64,000 bases of DNA from positions 68,129,913-68,193,912 of the forward strand of contig OZ034967.1 in NCBI GenBank assembly GCA_964030785.1, in the 5' to 3' direction. Both the position numbers and the translations under genes were made by a program. Below the pieces are notes generated by a model. It saw only the letters and a program-made list of their open reading frames with translations. It was not told the DNA's origin and made no database searches. Origin of the DNA: Siderastrea siderea (Eukaryota; Cnidaria; Anthozoa; Scleractinia; Rhizangiidae). Shown here piece by piece: positions 54,228 through 64,000 of the stretch (the stretch's first letter is position 1; the number at the start of each line of letters is the position of its first letter).

Positions 54228-55719
54228 ACGCTGTGGCTAAATGATCGGCAGCCGGTCAAGGTTTTCAAAACACTAAATGACCGGCAGTTCTATATTTTTG
54301 ACAAATTTAGGAAAATCGAATAATTTATCCGATCTAAACTATGATATTTTGATTAAGATGTGTTAAGCGATTCGGAAGACCTTAATAGTTTTTAAACTCA
54401 ACCTTTTGTTTACGCTGGGCATAGAGTACGAAGCGATGTGTTGTGACACTTAAGTTCTGTTCAGGGCTGACTGCCGGTCAAGGTTTTCAAAACACTAAAT
54501 GACCGGCAGTCCGATTAGTTTGGCAATTTCGGCTAAATCGACGAACCCATCCGATCCAAAGGATGATATTTTGTTTAAGATGTGTTAAGCGATTCGGAAG
54601 ACCCTAATAGTTTTTAAACTCAACCTTTAGTTTACGCTGGGCATAGAATACGAAGCGATGATCGTGAGTTGCGAAACTCCACACATTACTGCCGGTCAAC
54701 GTTGTCAAAACACTAAATGACCGGCGGTTTTATATTTTTTGACAAATCCAGGAAAATCGAAGAATGTGTCCAACCTAAACTATGATATTTTGATTAAGAT
54801 GTGTTGAGCGATTTGAAAGACTTTCGTTTCGAAACTGATCCCTTGGTTTACTTTGCGCTTGAAATTTTGTGTTGGGAGAGGGAATTCGTGACAACACATT
54901 CATTTCTGGTTAAGTATTAACAACTGTTTGACAATCAAATTTTTCTCGCTACAATTTTTGTAAAACTTTTATCAAGAAAAAAAGGATCTGCGTTAGTCAA
55001 ATCATTTATCTTTCGTTTTGCCCAGCAAGAATTAGGAAGCGCTTTTACATCTGTAGCTGCTCCAGGATATAACAAGGGTTGAGGCTTGTGGTGTTTCGTG
55101 ACACTTTACGCGACTGTTGGCGGGAAATGTTGAGATTTAAAACCGTAAAAGTCTTCCGAATTGCCTGACACATCTTAATCAAAATATCATCCTTTGGGTC
55201 GAATGGGTTCGGCGATTTAGCCGAAATTGCCAAACAAATCGGACTGTCGGTCATTTAGTGTTTTGACGACCTTGACCGGCAATTGTTTCGCAACTCATGG
55301 CTCCGTATTCTGTGCCCAGCGTAAACAAAATGTTGAGTTTTAAAACTCTAAAAGTCTTCCGAATCGCTTCACACATCTTAATCAAAATATTATCCTTTGG
55401 ATCGGATGGGTTCGTCGATTTAGCCGAAATTGCCAAACAAATCGGACTGCCGGCCGTTTAGTGTTTTGAAAACCTTGACCGGCAGCCAGCCCTGAACAGA
55501 ACTTAAGTGTCACAACACATCGCTTCGTTAACTCTATGCCCAGCGCAAACAAAAGGTTGAGTTTCAAAACTATTAAGGTCTTCCGAATCGCTTATCAAAA
55601 TGTCATAGTTTAGATCGGATAAATTATTCGATTTTCCTAAATTTGTCAAAAATATAGAACTGCCGGTCATTTAGTGTTTTGAAAACCTTGACTGGCTGCC
55701 GGTCATTTAGCCACAGCGT
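54228..55719. mobile_element. Foldback built of tandem about 230- to 240-bp repeats
   Basis: Left arm copies start at about 54,240, 54,470 and 54,690, each with GCCGGTCAA, CACTAAATGACCGGC, GATGATATTTTG-like and AAGATGTGTTRAGCGATT blocks. The right arm (about 55,100-55,710) carries inverted counterparts. Termini are ACGCTGTGGCTAAATGA and its complement. TAAAATTAA lies close to both ends and may be a target duplication, but the fit is not symmetrical. Confidence 0.75.
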
Positions 55720-57119
55720 AAAATTAATGACTCGGTATATTCCCGGTATATTTTGCAACAACAACAGCAACACTTGCCTCTTCTAGTGATCTTGCTTCTA
55801 GTGTTAAGAGTTAAGCTAACATTTCAAACTAAGGATTGGGTGACTGCTTTCTCTAATTTCTGTGATTCTGGTCCTTTGTTGCTATCTCCTGATAACTCGT
55901 AGTCCCGATAGCTCGGACCCTTTTTGATATCACTTGAAGGTTTGGTTTATCGGGAGTCAACTGTATGAAATGAAAGCATTTGCAAAATCTCTCTGCGCAT
56001 CACAAATTTGTCTGTTTGTTAGGGTCGCTCTTTTTCTACGTAGCTAGTGTGCTGATCCCTCATCGAAAATTTCATCATGCTTAGCAAACAAAGAAATACA
56101 ATAAATAATAAACAATAAAGACACGTTACTACATTTTAATAATTATCGCCACTTGAAATAGTCGGATGTGCAGATGTCGTTGGCAATCAGATCTCAGCTT
56201 TGAATGCTTTGGAGGAGTGCTGCCAGACAAATTATTGATAAACATAGCAAAACTGAGTTTTTATTACCTGGCACTGGGCAAGCTCACTCACTCACTCATT
56301 CACTCACAACGCAACTTTTCATCATGCTCAGTACAAACCGGCTAAGAAAAATGCTGGGCAAGGTAAAATGTTTTTGTCAGATGCAGTTTCAATTGCTTCC
56401 CACTCGTGTGTTCTCCTTTTGCTTCGTCTTCTTATAACCCTCAAGAAAATAATTTTAAAAATCAGCCAATTGCAACCGACAATTGCTACCCTTTACGAGC
56501 GTTGACTTCATGAACGCCCAGAACGATCGAAAGATTTCTGATTATGAACATATACTAATAGAATACATACTTTTTATTTTACACGCTTTACCAGGATTGG
56601 CTGTTGTGGCCTGTGCAGAGATGACTACAAATCACTGCATTATTGTCGAAAAAAAAAAGCATTGGAAGAAGGAGGATGATCACGAATCGTTAATCAACAC
56701 TCGAAAAATGACAACCAGAAGTAGTCGGATGCAAGCGTTGTTTTTTGTGCTTTACTAAGGAGGCAGGAGTGTGATAACCAGAAAAATATGCAACATATCG
56801 ACATCGTACTTGAAAAAGAAGACGAAAAGGATGAGAAGAAGAAGAAAATTAACAACGATAAATTAAACTTGTTCAGGCTCAAAATAATAGCAAGTTTTCA
56901 ACGGTTAAATATGCAACCTTGTAGAGCAGTTTCACTGAAATGGAGAAGTTTCTAGTGATTAGGAACAATTTTTAGTTCAAACTGGTAGTTCTCAATCCAC
57001 AGTTGTAAACGCCTTAGAGGCGTTTGTAGAAACATTAAAATGTTAGTCAATTAAATGTTTATTTTAATGGGGATAACGTCACTGGTGCCCACATTTTGCT
57101 TACAATCACATTTTGCTTC
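55720..57119. other. Spacer, no supported gene
   Basis: AT-rich with short frames only. Confidence 0.4.
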
Positions 57120-57900
57120 TGACCATAACATGTCATGGAATTTTCCGCCGACGTTTTGCTATGTCAATAGGATGTCGACAGAAATTTTTGTCGACATGAA
57201 AATGGCAGGAGCAAAATGTCGACGGAAAATTCCATCGACATTTTACTGAGGAAGCAAAATGTCGATGAAAAATTCCAGCGACATTTTGAAGACACGTACA
57301 AAATTTCGATAAACATTTTCGTCCACATAAAAACGGCTGAAGCACAATGTCGACGAAAAATTCCTTCTACATTTTATGGACAGTAGCAAATGTCGATGTA
57401 AAATTCCACCGACATCTTGTTCCTATCGAAGAATGACAGTAGTCGAAAAATTAAGTTTCTAAGCATGAGTATCCATAGCTCTATTTTTGCAAATAAGTTC
57501 ATTTTTTTACAAGGAAATTTTTTTCCGGGAAAACCAGCGTGTTTGCAAAGTTTTTTTCCCAGGATCTTCCAAACCAAATAAAATGATGGTAAAATCTTAC
57601 CAAGTTTGACATATTTTGCCAAAGCACCCTGAAGTATGGCACGTTTTAGCAAAATTGAGTCAAATATTTCCAAGGGTAAAGCTAAGAACGTCAAGTTTGG
57701 CAAAAAAAACAAAGATGCTTTCACTTTTTGCCGGATTTTCGCTATTTTAGAATATGCCAAGATGTTTTAGAACGTGTTATACTAAAATGGCCATTCTCCC
57801 TACCCTTTAGTATACTGCGAGCTTTAAAAGGCACCACTTTCCGGCCGGGACTCCCCGTGTAGCCCACTATAGGGAGTCCCCCCCCCCTCCCCCCAGGCCC
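57120..57900 (-). mobile_element. Non-autonomous element carrying a palindrome array, copy B
   Basis: It is in reverse orientation relative to copy A, with the same order: GC-rich end (57,840-57,900, containing CCGGCCGGGACTCCCC), the ACACGTTCTAAAACATCT complement near 57,756, then the palindrome array. No gene. Confidence 0.55.
57128..57419. repeat. Array B: seven about 32-bp palindromes with unlike spacers
   Basis: Units lie near 57,128, 57,170, 57,214, 57,256, 57,299, 57,344 and 57,388, with a period of 42 to 45 bases and the same TGTCGAYGGAA / TTCCRYCGACA core as array A. Spacers are different from those of array A and from each other. Confidence 0.8.
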
Positions 57901-59310
57901 TAGTTCAAAGTTAAAGAGCCGAAGATAAAGTTCGGTCAGCGGTACACCAAACAATCGTAAACATTCAATCTTTCAATTCTCGTGTACGAGTAAGAAGAAT
58001 GTTATGAAATAATGTGATAGTTAAATACTTTGAACTTCCTTAAAAATTTGAAAGAACAAGCCAGTTGACTTCAAACAGTATTTCTGAGCAGCGTGACAAA
58101 AATGGATACCGGAAAGACTCGAAGTACTCATGTCACGAAATCCAACATGGCAGCGAAAGCAGGATTGGTTGAGTATCGAGTGATGTTTGCTTCTCTGGGA
58201 GCTGTTTGTAGTGTTTTGGCTGATCTCCTGGCAGTTGCAGCAAACTGGATAGAAGATCCTTGTAAACGAAACCATTTGCGGGTGCTGCAAGGATGAGAAC
58301 TGAACTCTTGATCTGGCGATAATAATCGTCGTGACTGAAATGGAACCTTGAAGGATCTCTGAATTCGGCGCGACTTGAGGTTGGCACTAAGGCCGCTCTT
58401 GAACTGATTACTTTACAAAATGGTATGTCAGACAACAATTGTTTCTTTTAAAGCTTATTTATTTAGTTTAGTTGACTGTCCAGGTTATATTTACAGTTTT
58501 CTCAACCGGTTAACTGAGTACTGTTTTCGCATAAATTAACAGTCCCCAACGTGAGTGTGATGTTGAAAAAGTAATATTTCTCAATTCGCGTAATATTATC
58601 CTACAATAGGGAAATAATAGCAATCTATAGATGATAAAGAAACAGCATGATGGTATATAACTGCTGTAGCATTCATTAAGTTCTAACAAGTGGCCACTTA
58701 AAATAGTAGAAAATTGTCATTTTGCCTAAGGTGCCTGTTTTAAATCACATGCCCTGCAAAAACCACTTGAGTGCCCGCGGTCTTTTAAGTATCAAAAGAT
58801 TAAGAAAGGATCAAATATTTATTTACAACTTCGAATTTGATCAAAATATGAATACCAGTTAGATTTTGTTTTAGTCAAAGATGTCTCATTTTCTGTTTTT
58901 CAAAAGTGGAGTTGCCCCCCCTTACAAAGAATGCAGGGCCAGGGGTCCCCCCGGGAAAAAGGAAAAAATGTTGTGTTGCTAGGATGTGAAAAGAATTTCA
59001 ACCAGTCTCTTGTGCTTTGATAATATTAGCTAACAAAAAGACCATTTTCGGGGATTAAAACATCCAAAAAAATTTATTTTTGGGCATGAACTTCCCCCTC
59101 TGATACCAAGTTCGGTTTATCACGATAAATGAAAAAAATACCATCATGATTACTTCCGTCCGAAGGACTAACTTCACACAAAAAATGAAGGGAAGTTTAT
59201 TTTGACCATTTCCAATTTTGCTCAAACCTTAGCGACATTTGCTCTTAAATGCTAAAGGACATGTTGCCATCAGAGGAAACGCAAAAATACTGGTTCAGTT
59301 TCGTTTACTA

Positions 59311-59344
59311 TTTATTATTATTATTACTATTATTATTATTACCA

Positions 59345-59392
<48 letters not shown>
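59311..59392. repeat. (ATT)n microsatellite
   Basis: About 25 units with a few interruptions. Confidence 0.9.
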
Positions 59393-59393
<1 letters not shown>

Positions 59394-60021
59394 AAGTGAG
59401 ACCGGAAAACAATGTTATAATTATTAGTTAATTATTAGTTATACACATCTAATCAAATTAGAACCCTTTTTTATAAATTTTAAATAAGCCCCTGTTGTAG
59501 GTAATGTAAACTTAAACATTTTAAACATTTTGTAAAAATGCTTTATTCAATAACTGATTGGAAACCAGGATACTACAGTACAACACGCTCTCATATTTTT
59601 CTCCATAAATGGTAAAATGATGCTATAGTTGAATAATTGTGTAACTTATTTACTTCTATTAAGTCCCCGGGACGTTTAATTAGATTTCTTGACTGCGCAA
59701 TAGTGGTAGTGATTCAGAGGGAGTCGCTTTTTGGAGTAAATATGAAATATAATTACTGTAAAAGCTCTAATAAGTCAGGACTGCTCTCTAATACGCCTTC
59801 TTTCGTACAAGTGGCGGAACTAAAATGAAACTTGTTAATTACAAATAAATTATTTGTTACTAATTATGTCATGACATTAAAGCTTGTAAATTATTTTATG
59901 TTTTGACTGATGCCGGGGATTATTTTATTGCCAGAGGAAGATGCAAACAGTGTAGCATGATACATGTAATTTCTTACATGTAATTTCAGGTGAATCAATT
60001 CATTCATCTATTTTAAGTACC

Positions 60022-60130
60022 AATCAGTCAATCAATCAATCAATCAACCACTCAACTACTCAGTTGATAAATCAGTCAATCAGCCAATTAAAAAATCAAT
60101 CAGTCAATCAATCAATCAATCAATCAATCA
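60022..60130. repeat. (AATC)n imperfect microsatellite
   Basis: Repeated TCAATCAATCAATC with variants (CAGTCAATCAG). Confidence 0.85.
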
Positions 60131-61679
60131 ATTAATCTGTGACTACAGTTTCGCCAAATAGCAAATGGTCCAGTAATGACTAGTGACTTTATTTCATGCA
60201 CAGATTATGACTCATTCTGTTACTCCACCAGACCGTGATGGCAGTAGATCTTGTGATTTCAATTTGTTTTTGGTTTGATAATCTGTCAACAATAAGCATA
60301 TTGATTGTTACTGATTTCCATAATCTGGTACCAAAGAAAATCAAAAGGAATAACCTGTTCCTAAATTATTTTAGAATAGTCTGAAACCTAACAGGTAATG
60401 AACTGATAAGAAGGGATCACACTGTGGTGAATCAGTCAATCGAAATAGTTTTCTCCATAAAGAGAATTCAATCAAATAGGTCTGACTCTTCATTCCTGGT
60501 ATGGGGGGGGAGTGGGGGGGCGTACTCCCAAAAAAGTAATGGGTTTGTTCATCAGAAATTTTGAAGTAAAGCCCTGAAAGGTACCAAGGTATTGTTTTGT
60601 GGGCGTGGCTGCAAGTTACTTTTACTGCTAAGAGGTACTCTAGGATTCATTCCATTCTCACATATCAATCACTTAGTAGTACTGAGGGGACATAAAGTGT
60701 ATGTGGCTACAGTCACACTAATCAATGACATCAAAATACAGCAGAAAAAGACAAAAAATACAAATGTCTATAACCTTATTTCAAAACTGCTCTTCAATTT
60801 TGTTCATTTGAATTGATGATGTTTGTCTGGGAATATAGCTATGAGAGCACATTTCATAACCAAAGCTTTATAATAAACCGCCATATTTTCCTGACTTCAG
60901 GTTAATGGAATAAAAACCTGTAAGGAAAACAAAGCAGATTTAATTATCTCAATTGCCAATAGTAAGCCTATGGCTTTTTGGAGGTTTTAAATCTCTTGGT
61001 AAAACCAAAATAATATTTACAGGTTAGCCTAACTGAGGAGCTTTCAAGGAATAAGTCATGGCACAAAACAAGCACAAATTGTCACCTGGATGGAATCTCC
61101 ATGTCAAAGATCTTGTTCATAATACAGCAAATTCCCAGTAGCCCATGTTTGATATACCAAAATTCTAACATGACTCCAAGGCTTTACAGATAAACCTCTC
61201 TATTTGGTTGGGTTTCTTTGTCTTCAATCTCCTCTGGGAATCAAGAGACAAAGGAATCGTGAAACATTTGCAATATTGTCACTAAATGTATTGCTCATTA
61301 GCGGTAAAGATCTGTTTTTAAGCTCTAATAGAGCAAGTAAAATATCCATGGAAGAATATATCCTTTCTACTTGTAGGCCCCCAAAAAGTTTTAAGGGTTA
61401 GAACTATGGACTGTCTGTTATTTCACCAGAGCAAGCATGTTACTGCTCAAGGACACTTTGAGACTTTGTATATGAATGCAATGTGCAGGACAGTTGATGT
61501 GAACGCGCCAGAAAAAAATTAGAGACTGCTCATTGTCTATGAGAATGGTACTAACTTAAGCCGGAACGACTTCAGATCAACTTCATACTAACGCTTGCTT
61601 CTGTTTACATGAAGGCGGTATGAAATATAAAGCCAGTATAGTATAAAATAATTATCATCTCATCGAAGGTTGTTTCAAG

Positions 61680-62430
61680 CAAACAGCGATGAAATATTTC
61701 GACGATTCAATAAAACTATCACCTTACCGTCAGTTCTGCTGTCCCTTGTCTTTGATTTCTGCTTTATCTTCTGCAAATATCCCTGTTTCTCCCTGATTCT
61801 TCGGTGAGTTCGATGTGCTTACTTTTACCGCCGACCATTTTGAAAAACCACTCATTCCCAGTTCTTTTCATTCCCAGGTTTTACGCAGCCAACTAGAAAA
61901 CCTCCTAAAGTCGCCCTAAAAGCCACTGGGTAAGAAGCGCTTGGGCCGCTCTAGGAGATTTGTGCCTTTGGCCAATCGTAGGGCCACAAAGACAATCGCT
62001 ATTGTTTTTCAAATTCGCCTTCAGCTGGTCAGAGCAAAAAGCTCTTTCCAGTCCCCTAACAGAACCTAATTTGAATTGTAACTTTTAATCTGTTGCACGA
62101 CGACCTTCCATATATGGAAGTCCGTCGTGCAATGTTCTTACGAGCTTGGAACCGTAACCTGGAAAAGATAGCCTACCCATTGGGCTTTAGGGCGGCTTTA
62201 GGAGGTTTTCTAGTTGGCTGCGTAGAACTGGGAATGAGTGGTTTTTCAAAATGGCGGGCGGTAAAAAAAGTAAGCATATCGAACTCACCGAAGAATTGGG
62301 GAGAAACAGGGATATTTGCAGAAGATAAAGTAGAAATCAAAGACAAGGGACAGCAGAACTGACGGTAAGGTGATAGGTTTATTGAATAGCCGACATATTT
62401 CATCGCTGTTTGCTTGGAACAATGTTCGAT
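61680..62430. mobile_element. Foldback element near 62 kb
   Basis: The left arm (about 61,680-61,920) and right arm (about 62,180-62,430) are inverted copies (AAGCAAACAGCGATGAAATA, TCACCTTACCGTCAGTTCTG and their complements). The loop includes a hairpin at 62,092-62,134 (TTGCACGACG and CGTCGTGCAA around CTTCCATATATGGAAG). The right arm has a short frame MAGGKKSKHIELTEELGRN, mirrored in the left arm, so it is probably a relic exon. Confidence 0.7.
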
Positions 62431-64000
62431 GAGAACTCAAAATCCATGTTTCCTATAGCTCATGGTCTCATGTAAACAAAACCATACTGGTCTGAGTTTG
62501 CACTGCTTTCATGAAACCAGGGCATCACTGCTCCTTGGCCTCCGAGCATGTTGTTCAACATCCTTGAGAGCTGCTCAACTTTAGTCTAATGGGGTGTTTA
62601 CATGACACTAGTATGACATTCATTCTGGTACAAGTTCATTACGGTTCCCTCTCGTTTCTCTGTACCTGTTTACGTGATTACATCTGGTGTGTGAGTTCAC
62701 CCGAGTAGTGGTACCAGATCAAATTCTCATACTGGTGTGGAAACCCATACTAGACAACCAGTATTGTGGAAACATAGTATAACTGCCAGAATAAACGCTA
62801 CATCACCATGAAAAATGGATTTTATAACTTGTAAGTGTAAGTGTAAGTGTTGTGGGTCAATTTTATCCTTGGTTCGATAAATAGGATTGCCCAATTTCCT
62901 TTGGCCAAAAATGCTGATTTAGTCACTCAGTCTTTTATGTCTTCACATGACAACGTGAAAAAATAGATCATGGTCAAATTCCACATTACAGACATTTGCG
63001 CTTGTTCTCACACACTTAAAGGCAAATGGATTGAATATCTGCTATATTTGAGAATCAAACACAGCTGTTTGCATATTTTTGGTTTAATTGTGTTCAACTA
63101 CTGAAACCAAATTAACCAGATCAAGGCTTATATTTCAGTTCAATTTACTGAACAGTTAGATACGTAAGCTGGGATAATTATGTGACTGGTATCTTCCACG
63201 TACTTTCACTGTAAGACAAAGCTGCATCACCGATCACTGCTGACATATATATACATGTATCCCTAGAACAGATGAAAAAGGATCAGTGAATTAACAACAA
63301 ATTCATGGCTAAGAATTGGCAGTTGCTCAAATGTCAGTGGCGATTTAAGACTAAAGAGGGCCACTAAAAGCTGAGGTGTGATCGCCAGGTGGGCGACTAC
63401 AATAATAAAATGTTACAATGTAGTTACTGTACAATCAAAATGAAATCAAATGTACTTTCATTGGGGTACCTTTCTTTTCTTTCCCTTCCTCAACTCTAAG
63501 TTCATTAACTGTAGTAAATTTTTAGTTCTTGGAGAAATTCAAAGCGATTCAGGAGTATTTAGATCAATTCACAATATATCAAGACACCATCTTGTTTTTA
63601 TTGACATATGACTCGCCACTTACCCACAGTTCTATTGGCAAAATCCATCGATAAAAGACTTACTTCCCACCCGGGTTGGGAGGGATTTATTCAAGTAAAT
63701 ATAGTTTAATTTTTTTTTAGACTAGAGGAAATTGAATGCCACTTTATTTTGGCCTGGGCCTTTAAGAATTCGAGGATACTAACCGAACAGCAACCAATCA
63801 CTGGGTTAATTTTTAACCCTGCAAATTATGGAATGATTTAACTTAATCAGTAAAAGTAGAGAATGAGATATCTACAAAATTAAATCCACCTTCTTTCAAC
63901 TCTATTATTTTAAGTGTATTTTCCCAAAAGTCATCAAAACATAAGCTGAAATAAAAGTTATAAGACTTACCTAATTAGAAATTTTAATTTGTTGTTTGTC
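62431..64000. other. Spacer to window end, no supported gene
   Basis: Short GTAAGT repeats at 62,829-62,849; AT-rich; nothing else recognised. Confidence 0.4.

Larger units (their letters stand above)
57901..61679. other. AT-rich stretch with microsatellites, no supported gene
   Basis: It contains an (ATT)n tract at 59,311-59,392 and an (AATC)n tract at 60,022-60,130. Frames such as 58,093-58,296 and 59,637-59,828 have no recognisable domain. Confidence 0.4.

Noticed and set aside
59239..59431. Short hydrophobic proteins at 59.2-59.4 kb
   Set aside because: They are translations of an (ATT)n microsatellite giving Ile/Leu/Tyr runs.

Overview
The window looks like a piece of an anthozoan (probably stony coral) nuclear genome. 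This rests on the AT-rich, transposon-dense background, a decayed rhodopsin-type GPCR family, tRNA-derived SINEs with (ATT)n tails, and many foldback and MITE-type repeats. Species cannot be told from the sequence alone. There are two very different halves.

Bases 1 to about 14,400 are an endogenous dsDNA virus of the adintovirus/Polinton (Maverick) type, clearly more GC-rich and gene-dense than the rest. Rightward and tightly packed: a penton-like fragment (cut by the left edge), several small arginine-rich pX-like core proteins, the hexon-type major capsid protein, an intact adenain-type protease, a Pol III-type tRNA-like gene, an intact packaging ATPase, several structural or unknown genes, and a PLA2-like protein. 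A leftward pair of putative regulatory genes faces a rightward protein-primed DNA polymerase B across a divergent TATA promoter with two direct repeats. The copy is decaying: six in-frame stops, all explainable by C-to-T changes, several frameshifts, and a LINE inserted in the leftward gene with an 8-bp target duplication. No retroviral-type integrase is seen; it may lie left of the window.

From about 14,400 to 18,753 there is a 5'-truncated Gypsy-type LTR retrotransposon whose 3' LTR carries a SINE with its own target duplication. From 18.8 to 42.1 kb lies a degenerate GPCR cluster with shared 5' flanks. One flank copy is split by a 4.4-kb TTAA-flanked element with about 860-bp inverted repeats. 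One GPCR pseudogene is split by a 6.3-kb BEL/Pao retrotransposon with a 5-bp duplication.

From 38 to 64 kb no convincing intact host gene is seen. The stretch holds a broken THAP-domain gene and many non-autonomous elements: an ATCGAT-rich inverted-repeat element, a 2-kb foldback with 10-bp target duplications and two other MITEs nested in one arm, a foldback built of tandem 240-bp repeats, a third foldback near 62 kb, and two copies of an element carrying arrays of about 32-bp palindromes at 43 to 49 bp spacing with unlike spacers.
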